This document shows positions 13,805 through 21,218 of a stretch of 21,218 nucleotides of DNA, in pieces. The first letter of the stretch is position 1. Every line of letters begins with the position of its first letter. The stretch is taken from positions 1-21,218 of the forward strand of contig JADJUP010000038.1 in NCBI GenBank assembly GCA_016716965.1, read 5' to 3'. The notes under the pieces were generated by a model, which made no database searches, was not told where the DNA came from, and was given only the letters and a program-made list of their open reading frames with translations. The translations under genes were made by a program, and so were the position numbers. This DNA comes from Sulfuritalea sp. (GTDB lineage: Bacteria; Pseudomonadota; Gammaproteobacteria; Burkholderiales; Rhodocyclaceae).

Positions 13805-16633
13805 TTATTCCTTGATGCCGAGGGCAGCGTTGACGACTTCCTTCTGCTGCTGGGCGTGTTTGGCGGCATAGCCGACGGCCGGGGATGGCGATGATGCGCG
13901 CGCCACCGCGTCGAGGGTCTGGCCCTTCTTGATCAGCCGCTCCAGGCGATGGTGCTTGGCGTACCAGGCACCCTGGTTCATCGGCTCTTCCTGGCACCAG
14001 ATCAGTTCCTTGAGGTTGGGGTACTTCTCCATTTCCTCGAACAGGCGGCGGTCGTCGAAGGGATACAACTGCTCGACACGCACCAGCGCGACGTTGCCGA
14101 TCTTCTTCTCGCGACGCGCGGCGAGCAGGTCGAAGTAGATCTTGCCGGCACAGGCCACCAGGCGCGTGACCTTCTTGGGGTCGAGCTTGTCGACTTCGCC
14201 GATGATGGTCTGGAAGGTCCCGTTGGCCAGTTCTTCCAGCGAACTGGTGGCGTCCTTGTGGCGCAGCAGCGACTTCGGCGTCATGACGATCAGCGGCTTG
14301 CGCTGCTTCCTCAGCATCTGCCGGCGCAGCATGTGGTAGACCTGCGCCGCGTTGGACGGCACGCAGACTTCCCAGTTGAACTCGGCCGAGAGCTGCATGT
14401 AGCGCTCGAGGCGGGCCGAGGAATGCTCCGGACCCTGCCCTTCGTAGCCGTGCGGCAGCAGCATGACGAGGCCGCAGCCGCGCCCCCACTTGGCTTCGCC
14501 GGAGGACAGGAACTGGTCGATCACCACCTGGGCGCCGTTGGCGAAGTCGCCGAACTGCGCTTCCCAGACCACCAGTTCGTTCGGCGCCGCCGTGGCGAAG
14601 CCGTATTCGAAGGCGAGCACGGCTTCCTCGGACAGCACCGAGTCGAAGCACATGAAGCGGCCCTGGTTTTCCTGGATGTTCTGCAGCGGCCAGAAGGTGC
14701 CCTCGTCCCACTTTTCGCGGTTCTGGTCATGCAGGGCGGCGTGGCGGTGGAAGAAGGTGCCGCGGCCGACGTCCTCGCCGGAGACGCGGATGTTGTAGCC
14801 GGCGGCGACCAGCGTGGCGTAGGCCAGGTTCTCGGCCATGCCCCAGTCCACCGGCAGCTTGCCTTCGCCCATCTGCTTGCGGTCGTCGATGATCTTCTGC
14901 ACCCGCGAGTGCAGCGTGAAATTGTCCGGCACCGTGGTGAGGCGCTTGGCCAGGCGCTGCATCTCGGTCATCGATACCGTGGTGTCGCATTTCTCCGTGT
15001 AGGGCACGTTGATGTAGGGCGTCCAGTCGATTGCGAACTTGCTCTGGTAGTCGCTGATCACCGGGTCGATCAGGTGGCGGCCCTCGTCGAGTGCGGCGCG
15101 ATAGTCCTTGATCATCTGCTCGGCATCGCCGGCGACAATCACGCCCTGCGCCGCGAGCTTGTCGGCGTAAAGCTTGCGCGTGCCGGCGTGCTGGGCGATC
15201 TTCTTGTACATCAGGGGCTGCGTCACCATCGGCTCGTCCTGCTCGTTGTGGCCGAGCTTGCGGAAGCAGACGATGTCGATCACCACGTCTTTCTTGAATT
15301 CCTGGCGGTACTCCATGGCGATCTGGGTCACCAGCGCCACGGCTTCGGGATCATCGCCGTTGACGTGGAAGATCGGCGCCTCGATCATCTTGAAGATGTC
15401 GGTGCAATACAGCGAGGAACGGTAGTCGCGCAGGTCGGAGGTGGTGAAGCCGATCTGGTTGTTCACCACGATATGCACCGTGCCGCCCGTGCCATAGCCG
15501 CGCGTGTTGGAGAAAGTCAGCATCTCCTGGTTCACACCCTGCCCCGCTACCGCGGCATCGCCGTGGATCAGCACGGGCAGTGCCTGCTTCTTGCCTTCGG
15601 CGCCACGCCGCACCTGGCGGGCATAGACCGAGCCGGCCACGACCGGATTGACGATTTCGAGGTGCGACGGGTTGAAGGCCAGCGTCAGGTGCACCGGACC
15701 ACCGGGCGTGCCCACGTCTGAAGAATAGCCCATGTGATATTTCACATCCCCTGCGGAGAGTGCCTGCTTCTTCTTGCCTTCGAACTCATCGAACAGCATC
15801 GACGGCAGCTTGCCCAGAGTATTGACCAGCACGTTGAGGCGCCCGCGGTGCGCCATGCCGATGACCATCTCCTGAACGCCGACGACGCCGGCGGTGCGGA
15901 TCAGCTGGTCCATGGCGAGGATCAGGGCTTCGCCGCCTTCCAGCGAAAAGCGCTTCTGGCCGACATACTTGGTGTGCAGGTAGCGCTCCAGCGTTTCTGC
16001 CTGGGTCAGTTGCACCAGGAAGCGCTTCTTTTCGTCGGCGCTGTAGGCCGGCGTCGCGCGGATCGGTTCCAGCTTGGCTTGCAGCCAGCGCTTCTGGCCG
16101 ACGTCGGACAGGTACATGAACTCGACGCCGATGGTGCCGCAGAAGGTCTGCCGGCAGGCTTCGAGGATCTCGCGCAGGGTCGCCGTTTCGGGCACTGCGG
16201 CAAACGATCCGGTCTGGAACTGCTGGCCCAGGTCGGCTTCGGTGAAGCCGTAGTGCGACGGTTCCAGTTCGGGGATCGACGGCCGTTCGCTGCGCTTCAG
16301 CGGATCCAGTTGCGCCCAGCGATTGCCCAGGAAACGGTAGGCATTGATCATCTGCAGCACCTTGACCTGCTTGCCGTCGGAACTGGCGGTGCGGGCCGAT
16401 GCCTGCAGGGTGCCGTCCTTGGCGCGCTGCGCGAAGGAGGTGATCACCGGGTAGTGGGCCACGTCCGGACCCGTGTAGTTGCCGGCGCCCGGCAGCGTGC
16501 CGAGCTTGTCGAAATAATCGCGCCAGGCCGGCTCGACGGAGGCCGGGTTGGCGAGGTAGGCGTCGTACAGCGCCTCGATGTACGGCGTATTGGTGCCGAA
16601 CAGATACGAGTTGGACAGCATCTGCTTCATCAT
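13805..16633 (-). CDS. odhA: 2-Oxoglutarate dehydrogenase E1
   Basis: A 942-residue thiamine-diphosphate enzyme that decarboxylates 2-oxoglutarate and loads succinyl onto the E2 lipoyl group. The N-terminal segment (1-40, SNSYLFGTNTPYIEALYDAY) anchors it to E2. Active-site parts include H262 in GMAHRGRLNVL, H300 in KYHMGYSSD, the ThDP/Mg region HGDAAVAGQG (357-366) and NNQIGFTTS (391-399), and HVNGDDPEAV (423-432). The C-terminal part has LPHGYEGQGPEHSSARLER and LIVMTPKSLLRHK. Length and motifs are complete. The two adjacent ATG codons at 16633 and 16630 follow AGGTG; either may be used. Upstream is a strong terminator after gltA, so odhA probably has its own promoter or depends on read-through. 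Confidence 0.96.
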   Translation of the reverse strand: MMKQMLSNSYLFGTNTPYIEALYDAYLANPASVEPAWRDYFDKLGTLPGAGNYTGPDVAHYPVITSFAQRAKDGTLQASARTASSDGKQVKVLQMINAYRFLGNRWAQLDPLKRSERPSIPELEPSHYGFTEADLGQQFQTGSFAAVPETATLREILEACRQTFCGTIGVEFMYLSDVGQKRWLQAKLEPIRATPAYSADEKKRFLVQLTQAETLERYLHTKYVGQKRFSLEGGEALILAMDQLIRTAGVVGVQEMVIGMAHRGRLNVLVNTLGKLPSMLFDEFEGKKKQALSAGDVKYHMGYSSDVGTPGGPVHLTLAFNPSHLEIVNPVVAGSVYARQVRRGAEGKKQALPVLIHGDAAVAGQGVNQEMLTFSNTRGYGTGGTVHIVVNNQIGFTTSDLRDYRSSLYCTDIFKMIEAPIFHVNGDDPEAVALVTQIAMEYRQEFKKDVVIDIVCFRKLGHNEQDEPMVTQPLMYKKIAQHAGTRKLYADKLAAQGVIVAGDAEQMIKDYRAALDEGRHLIDPVISDYQSKFAIDWTPYINVPYTEKCDTTVSMTEMQRLAKRLTTVPDNFTLHSRVQKIIDDRKQMGEGKLPVDWGMAENLAYATLVAAGYNIRVSGEDVGRGTFFHRHAALHDQNREKWDEGTFWPLQNIQENQGRFMCFDSVLSEEAVLAFEYGFATAAPNELVVWEAQFGDFANGAQVVIDQFLSSGEAKWGRGCGLVMLLPHGYEGQGPEHSSARLERYMQLSAEFNWEVCVPSNAAQVYHMLRRQMLRKQRKPLIVMTPKSLLRHKDATSSLEELANGTFQTIIGEVDKLDPKKVTRLVACAGKIYFDLLAARREKKIGNVALVRVEQLYPFDDRRLFEEMEKYPNLKELIWCQEEPMNQGAWYAKHHRLERLIKKGQTLDAVARASSPSPAVGYAAKHAQQQKEVVNAALGIKE

Positions 16634-16658
16634 TGCGTCACCTGCTCATGTATTGGGG

Positions 16659-16688
16659 AAAAAAACCGGGGGCGTCAGCCGCCCCCCG
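16659..16688 (-). terminator. Terminator between gltA and odhA
   Basis: On the minus strand CGCCCCC pairs with GGGGGCG around a five-base loop, followed by seven T residues (16665-16659). It begins 17 bases past the gltA stop and is the clearest intrinsic terminator in the cluster. It would split sdh-gltA transcription from odhAB. Confidence 0.8.
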
Positions 16689-16705
16689 TCTTGGCCGAAA
16701 ACGGA

Positions 16706-17998
16706 TCAGCGCTGATTGAGCGCTTTGACGTCGCGCCTGGCCGCGCCGGTGTAGAGTTGGCGCGGACGGCCAATCTTGTATTCCGGATCGGTGATCATCT
16801 CCTCCCACTGCGTCATCCAGCCGACGGTGCGCGCCAGCGCGAAGATGCAGGTAAACATCGAAGTCGGGATGCCGAGCGCCTTCTGTACGATCCCCGAATA
16901 GAAATCGACGTTTGGATACAGCTTCTTCTCGACGAAATACGGATCTTCCAGCGCGATTTTTTCCAGTTCCTTGGCCAACTTGAACAGGCGATCGTTCTCC
17001 AGGCCCAGTTCGCCCAGCACGTCGGCGCAGACCTTGCCCATCAGCTTGGCGCGCGGATCGAAATTCTTGTACACGCGGTGGCCGAAGCCCATCAGTTTGA
17101 AGCTGTCGTTCTTGTCCTTGGCACGCTTGATGTACTCGCCGACGCGCGAGACGTCGCCGATTTCTTCCAACATTTCCAGGCAGGCCTCGTTGGCGCCGCC
17201 GTGGGCCGGCCCCCAGAGGCAGGCGATGCCGGCCGAGATGCAGGCAAAGGGGTTGGCGCCGGAAGACCCGGCCAGGCGCACGGTCGAGGTCGAGGCGTTC
17301 TGCTCGTGGTCGGCATGCAGGGTAAAGATGATGTCCAGGGCACGCGTCAGCACCGGATTGGGTTTGTATTCCTCGCAGGGCGTGCCGAACATCATGTGCA
17401 TGAAGTTCGCCGTGTAGTCGAGGTCGTTGCGCGGGTACATGAAGGGCTGGCCTGTGTTGTACTTGTAGGCCATGGCGACGATGGTCGGCAGCTTGGCGAC
17501 CAGGCGGTTGAACGAGATGCTGCGATCCTCGGGATCAGCGAAATCGGTGACATCGTGGTAGAAGGCCGAAAGCGCGCCGACCACGCCGACCATCACCGCC
17601 ATCGGATGCGCGTCGCGGCGGAAGCCCTGATAGAGCCGCACCAGTTGCTCATGCACCATGGTGTGCTTCTTGATCGTGGTCTCGAAGTCGGTCTTTTGCG
17701 TCAAATTGGGCAGCTCGCCGTGTTTCAACAGGTAGGCGACTTCGAGGAAGTTGCAGTTCTCTGCAAGTTGTTCGATCGGGTAGCCGCGATACAGCAACTC
17801 GCCCTTGTCGCCGTCGATGAAGGTGACTTTGGACTGGCAACTCGCCGTCGACAGGAAGCCGGAGTCGTAGGTGAACAAGCCCGTCTTGGCGCCGAGCGTA
17901 CGAATGTCAATCACGTCCTGGCCGTGGGTGCCCACCATCACCGGGAATTCCACGGTCTTGCCGTCAATGGTCAGGGTTGCTGTGCGATTTGTGCTCAT
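16706..17998 (-). CDS. gltA: Citrate synthase
   Basis: A 430-residue type II citrate synthase that condenses acetyl-CoA with oxaloacetate. Catalytic residues are H266 in GPAHGGANEA, H307 in GFGHRVYKNFDPRA and D365 in NVDFYSGI, matching H264, H305 and D362 of the E. coli enzyme. The N-terminal domain (1-60) with KVTFIDGDKGELLYRGYPIE is that of the large, NADH-regulated hexameric Gram-negative form; inhibition by NADH is inferred from that class. The start at 17998 has AGAGGA ten bases upstream. It lies 14 bases after sdhE, so the two form one transcript with sdh upstream. A strong terminator follows. Confidence 0.97.
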   Translation of the reverse strand: MSTNRTATLTIDGKTVEFPVMVGTHGQDVIDIRTLGAKTGLFTYDSGFLSTASCQSKVTFIDGDKGELLYRGYPIEQLAENCNFLEVAYLLKHGELPNLTQKTDFETTIKKHTMVHEQLVRLYQGFRRDAHPMAVMVGVVGALSAFYHDVTDFADPEDRSISFNRLVAKLPTIVAMAYKYNTGQPFMYPRNDLDYTANFMHMMFGTPCEEYKPNPVLTRALDIIFTLHADHEQNASTSTVRLAGSSGANPFACISAGIACLWGPAHGGANEACLEMLEEIGDVSRVGEYIKRAKDKNDSFKLMGFGHRVYKNFDPRAKLMGKVCADVLGELGLENDRLFKLAKELEKIALEDPYFVEKKLYPNVDFYSGIVQKALGIPTSMFTCIFALARTVGWMTQWEEMITDPEYKIGRPRQLYTGAARRDVKALNQR

Positions 17999-18012
17999 GA
18001 TCAGATCCTCTT

Positions 18013-18306
18013 TCAGGTCCGTTGCGTTGAAGTGTCGCTGCTACTCAAAATTGGCCGCGGGGAAACTTTCCGCAGCCGCTCAATCATTGCCGTCAGTTGC
18101 GGATCATCAGTGACATCACGACCGCTCACCAGGGCCCACAGATCGTGGTCTTCCAGTTCCAGCAGACTTTCCAGCGCCGCCTCACCTTGCTCGTCGAGGC
18201 TGTCCTCGTAGCGCTCCCAGAAGCGGTCGAATACCAGGTCCAGTTCGAGCAAGGCGCGCCGGCAATGCCATTTGAGGCGATTGATGCGTGCCCGGCGATC
18301 TTCCAC
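18013..18306 (-). CDS. sdhE: SdhE flavinylation factor for succinate dehydrogenase
   Basis: A protein of about 97 residues of the SdhE/SDHAF2 family, which helps attach FAD covalently to SdhA. The helical core reads RINRLKWHCRRALLELDLVF; relatives carry an R-G-x-x-E-x-D motif here, and this protein has R-A-L-L-E-L-D, so the usual glycine is alanine. FWERY, LLELEDHDLWALVSG and DPQL also fit the family. There is no in-frame ATG: the frame can begin at GTG (18306) or TTG (18318). GTG is chosen because purine-rich GGATGGAG precedes it and relatives begin close to this point; the site is not decisive. The location between sdhB and gltA is typical. The C-terminal tail after residue 80 looks variable. 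Confidence 0.85.
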   Translation of the reverse strand: MEDRRARINRLKWHCRRALLELDLVFDRFWERYEDSLDEQGEAALESLLELEDHDLWALVSGRDVTDDPQLTAMIERLRKVSPRPILSSSDTSTQRT

Positions 18307-18351
18307 TACTCCATCCAAACCGGAAGCCGCGCCAGCGGCTGAATAAGGTCA

Positions 18352-18370
18352 CCCCTTCCGCAGGAAGGGG
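18352..18370 (-). promoter_or_regulatory. Stable hairpin between sdhB and sdhE
   Basis: CCCCTTCC (18352-18359), loop GCA, GGAAGGGG (18363-18370) is a perfect eight-base stem. It lies between the sdhB stop and the sdhE start and has no T run after it, so it is more likely a processing or stability element, or a repeat relic, than a terminator. Confidence 0.5.
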
Positions 18371-18393
18371 GCCGGGGGGATGAAAACCATTTG

Positions 18394-18436
18394 CCATCAT
18401 TTGAATGATGGTTAGATGGCTCGCCTAACCATCATT
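18394..18436 (-). promoter_or_regulatory. Nested inverted repeats across the sdhB stop codon
   Basis: AATGATGGTTAG (18404-18415) and CTAACCATCATT (18425-18436) form a perfect 12-base inverted repeat with a nine-base spacer; the sdhB stop codon is inside one arm. The first arm can instead pair with CCATCATT (18394-18401). The transcript therefore has two mutually exclusive hairpins at the 3' end of sdhB. Function is unknown; it may affect mRNA stability or flow to sdhE-gltA. Confidence 0.6.
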
Positions 18437-19134
18437 TCCTTGATCTTGCCGATCGCCTTGGTCGGGTTCAGCCCTTTCGGACAAACGTCGACGCAGTTCA
18501 TGATGGTGTGGCAGCGGAACAGGCGGTAAGGATCTTCCAGGTTGTCGAGGCGCTCGTTGGTTGCCTGGTCGCGCGTGTCGGCAATAAATCGGTAGGCCGC
18601 CAACAGGCCGGCCGGGCCGACGAACTTGTCCGGGTTCCACCAGAAGGACGGGCAGGACGTCGAACAGCAGGCGCAAAGGATGCATTCGTAGAGGCCGTTC
18701 AGTTCCTCGCGATCCTCGGGCGACTGAAGCCGCTCGCGCTCCGGTGGCGGGTCGTTGTTGATCAGGTAGGGCTTGATCGAGTTGTACTGCTTGAAGAACT
18801 GCGTCATGTCCACGATCAAGTCGCGGATCACCGGCAGGCCGGGCAGCGGACGCAGCACGATGGGCTTGCCGACTGGAAAGCTGTCCATCGCGGTCAGGCA
18901 GGCCAGGCCGTTCTTGCCGTTGATGTTCATGGCGTCCGATCCACAGACGCCTTCGCGGCAGGAACGGCGGAAGGCAATCGAATCGTCCTGCGCCTTGAGC
19001 TTGACCATGGCGTCGAGCAGCTTGCGGTCGGTGGATTCGAGTTCCACCGAGATATCCTGCATGTAGGGTTTGGCGTCCTGGTCCGGATCGTAGCGATAGA
19101 TCTTGAACTGGACGGTACGGTTGGCGTTCGTCAT
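18412..19134 (-). CDS. sdhB: Succinate dehydrogenase iron-sulfur subunit
   Basis: A 240-residue electron-transfer subunit of respiratory complex II, bound to SdhA on the cytoplasmic face. The 2Fe-2S site is C59, C64, D67 and C79 (RRSCREGVCGSDAMNINGKN), with aspartate in place of one cysteine as in E. coli. The 4Fe-4S site is CILCACCSTSCP and the 3Fe-4S site CHTIMNCVDVCPKGLNP. The ATG at 19134 is preferred over one at 19140: AAGGA is six bases from the former and directly abuts the latter. The gene follows sdhA by about a dozen bases and is co-transcribed. Complete. Confidence 0.96.
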   Translation of the reverse strand: MTNANRTVQFKIYRYDPDQDAKPYMQDISVELESTDRKLLDAMVKLKAQDDSIAFRRSCREGVCGSDAMNINGKNGLACLTAMDSFPVGKPIVLRPLPGLPVIRDLIVDMTQFFKQYNSIKPYLINNDPPPERERLQSPEDREELNGLYECILCACCSTSCPSFWWNPDKFVGPAGLLAAYRFIADTRDQATNERLDNLEDPYRLFRCHTIMNCVDVCPKGLNPTKAIGKIKEMMVRRAI

Positions 19135-19146
19135 CGTCATTCCTTG

Positions 19147-20933
19147 TCAGTAGGCGCGCTTCTTGAGCTCGATGGTATCGACACTCATCGGCTTCATCTG
19201 CACCGGCTTGTAGTCGAGGCGATTGCCTTCGCGGTACCACAGCGTATGTTTCAGCCAGACCTTGTCGTTGCGGCCGTCCGGCGTCTCCGGGGTATCGATC
19301 GCGTCGTCGCGCACGTGGGCGCCGCGAGACTCGGTACGGGCATTGGCGGAAACGATGGTGGCCTTGGCGACCTCGATCAGGTTGTCCAGTTCCAGCGCCT
19401 CGATGCGCGCGGTATTGAATACCTTTGACTTGTCCTTGATCTGGGTCTGCGCCACCTGCCCGGCGATCTCGTTAATGCGGGTGACGCCTTCGGCGAGCAT
19501 GTCCTTGAAGCGGAACACGCCGGCGTGCTTCTGCATCGTGCGCTGCATCGCCAGGCGCGTCTGGTGCACATCGGCGCCGTCCTTCTGGTTGTTCAGGCGA
19601 TCGACGCGGGCCAGCGTGCGGTCGATGGCGTCCTGTGACAGCGGCTTGTGCGCCTTGACGTTGTTCTTCAGGTCATTGACCGCCGTCTCGCCGGCCGACT
19701 TGCCGAACACCAGCAGGTCGAGCAGCGAGTTGGTGCCGAGGCGGTTGGCGCCATGCACCGAGGCGCAGGCGCATTCGCCGGCGGCGTAGAAGCCCAGCAC
19801 TGGCTCGCTCTGGTTGCCACCCTTGGGCACCACGACCTGGCCCAGGTAGTTGGTCGGGATGCCGCCCATCTGGTAATGGCAGGTCGGCACCACCGGCAGT
19901 GATTCCTTCAGGCAATCGACGCCGGCGAACTGGATGCCGATTTCGTGGATGCCGGGCAGGCGCTTCATGATGGTTTCGGGTGGCAGGTGGGTAATGTCGA
20001 GCAGGACGTAATCCTTGTTCGGCCCGCAACCGCGGCCTTCGTTGATTTCGGTGGTCATGGCGCGAGACACCACGTCGCGCGATGCCAGGTCCTTGGCGTT
20101 CGGCGCGTAACGTTCCATGAAGCGCTCGCCCGCCGAGTTGCGCAGGATCCCGCCCTCGCCGCGCACACCCTCGGTGATCAGCACGCCGGCGCCGGCGACA
20201 CCGGTCGGATGGAATTGCCAGAACTCCATGTCCTCCAGCGGGATGCCGGCGCGCGCCGCCATGCCGACGCCATCGCCGGTGTTGATGAAGGCGTTGGTCG
20301 AGGAGTAGTAGATGCGCCCTGCTCCGCCCGTGGCGAAGATGGTGGCCTTGGCGTGGAAGACGACGATCTCGCCGGTTTCCATGTCCATCGCGGTGACGCC
20401 CATGACGTCGCCATCGGCATCACGCACCAGGTCGAGCGCCTGCCATTCGACGAAGAACTGGGTATTACCTTGACGTTGCGCTGGTACATCGCGTGCAGCA
20501 TGGCGTGGCCGGTGCGGTCGGCCGCAGCGCAGGAACGGCGCACCGGCTTCTCGCCAAAGTTCGACATGTGGCCGCCGAACGGGCGCTGGTAGATCTTGCC
20601 GTTGTCGAGGCGGTCGAAGGGCATGCCGTAATGCTCGAGTTCGACCACCACTTCATTGGCCTTTTTGCACATGAACTCAATCGCATCTTGGTCACCAAGC
20701 CAATCGGAGCCCTTGACGGTGTCGTACATGTGCCAGTGCCAGTGGTCTTCCTCAGAATTGCCCAGGCTGGCGGCAACGCCGCCCTGCGCCGCGACCGTAT
20801 GCGAGCGTGTCGGGAAAACCTTGGTCAGCACGGCGGTCTTGTAGCCGGCCTCGGACAACTGGATTGCGGCACGCAGGCCGGCGCCGCCGGCGCCGACGAT
20901 GACCGCATCGAATTTGCGAACGGTGTAATTCAC
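19147..20933 (-). CDS. sdhA: Succinate dehydrogenase flavoprotein subunit, with a frameshift
   Basis: The catalytic subunit that oxidises succinate to fumarate with covalently bound FAD. The N-terminal part has GAGGAGLRAAIQLSEAG (14-30) and the FAD-linking H45 in TRSHTVAAQGG. The C-terminal part has GEGGILRNSAGERFMERYAP, TCHYQMGGIPTNY and GANRLGTNSLLDLLVFG. The GTG start at 20933 has GGAGG eight bases upstream and follows the sdhD stop by two bases. The frame breaks at about 20,467: after YQRNVK one base is missing, and N-T-Q-F-F-V-E-W continues in another frame. Restoring one base gives 595 residues, normal for SdhA. Every other part is well kept, so a sequencing or assembly error is more likely than a true pseudogene. 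Confidence 0.93.
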
Positions 20934-20935
20934 TC

Positions 20936-21218
20936 TCACAGCCTCCAGATGATCTGTATGGCCCAGCCGGCATAGCCGACCAGTGCAAGCAGCGTCATCA
21001 CATGCAGGAACAGACGAAGCGCCGCGGAATTGAGATAGTCCATCCAGATGTCGCGCACGCCGACCCAGGCGTGGTAACACAGGCTGACGATGAACAGGAA
21101 ACTGAGGAAACGGATGAAACCGTTGGCCATGAAGGCCTGCCAGGCTTCGCGCGAAGCCATCGCACCGCCGAGCGCGGCGGCGAACATGATCAGCGTGAAT
21201 ACCGCCATGACGACGCCG
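20936..21218 (-). CDS. sdhD: Succinate dehydrogenase membrane anchor subunit D, 5' end missing
   Basis: The last 93 or so residues of a small membrane protein; the start lies beyond the right edge. Reading to the edge gives G-V-V-M-A-V-F-T-L-I-M-F, matching the first membrane helix of SdhD. Two more helices follow (about FIRFLSFLFIVSLCYHAWVG and LRLFLHVMTLLALVGYAGWA). The motif YHAWVGVRDIWMDY contains the histidine that ligates haem b in SdhD proteins, and the region forms part of the quinone site. It anchors SdhAB to the inner membrane. The stop is two bases before the sdhA GTG, and the sdhA ribosome binding site lies inside its last codons. sdhC is expected upstream. Confidence 0.92.
   Translation of the reverse strand, partial: GVVMAVFTLIMFAAALGGAMASREAWQAFMANGFIRFLSFLFIVSLCYHAWVGVRDIWMDYLNSAALRLFLHVMTLLALVGYAGWAIQIIWRL

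Noticed and set aside
13949..15721. A 590-codon plus-strand open frame antisense to odhA
   Set aside because: A shadow of the odhA frame; its composition (many H, D, V, G, A residues) is that of reverse-complemented coding sequence.
15734..18211. An 825-codon open frame on the plus strand, antisense to odhA, gltA and sdhE
   Set aside because: It mirrors the codon pattern of highly conserved minus-strand genes in GC-rich DNA, and has no ribosome binding site or family-like sequence.
19147..20427. Reading the 3' part of sdhA as a separate short gene
   Set aside because: It lacks the FAD-binding N-terminus and has no suitable ribosome binding site; joined with the upstream frame it makes a complete SdhA.

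Overview
The window is GC-rich bacterial DNA. The order sdhD-sdhA-sdhB-sdhE-gltA-odhA-odhB-lpdA-zapE, read on the minus strand from the right edge, is the TCA-cycle block typical of Betaproteobacteria. Codon use, the SlyD and Bcp versions and the HlyB/HlyD-type secretion genes fit a member of the Rhodocyclales/Nitrosomonadales area. The group assignment is inference; no rRNA or other marker is present.

Layout from left to right. Positions 1-1,900 are an accessory strip: the start of an unidentified minus-strand gene, a small RTX-like protein, an intact AbrB-type antitoxin/PIN toxin pair behind a palindromic operator, and a decayed brnT-brnA pair. Positions 1,998-6,903 hold a type I secretion system on the minus strand (HlyB-like ABC transporter and HlyD-like adaptor). 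Its two genes are split by about 1.3 kb containing a GIY-YIG nuclease reading frame bracketed by REP-like palindromic repeats, plus an intact hicA-hicB pair on the opposite strand. The GIY-YIG frame runs without a stop into hlyD through a linker made of translated repeats. Positions 6,904-7,658 are an AT-richer stretch with no convincing gene but a clear hairpin terminator. A short lipoprotein (plus strand) and a conserved protein of unknown function (minus strand) follow.

From 8,820 to the right edge everything is housekeeping on the minus strand: slyD (FKBP isomerase/metallochaperone), bcp (peroxiredoxin), zapE (AFG1-like ATPase), lpdA, odhB and odhA (the 2-oxoglutarate dehydrogenase complex), gltA (citrate synthase), sdhE (flavinylation factor), sdhB, sdhA and a 5'-truncated sdhD. 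Together these cover citrate formation, 2-oxoglutarate oxidation and succinate oxidation, and include the factor that loads FAD onto SdhA. Terminator hairpins follow gltA, lpdA and slyD. A dispersed-type inverted repeat sits between odhB and lpdA, and nested inverted repeats sit across the sdhB stop codon. The sdhA frame as given carries a one-base deletion near 20,467.

The most unusual part is the centre-left: a secretion operon invaded by a toxin-antitoxin pair and a REP-flanked GIY-YIG nuclease, with the nuclease fused in frame to the secretion adaptor. All calls come from reading the sequence; no database search was possible.
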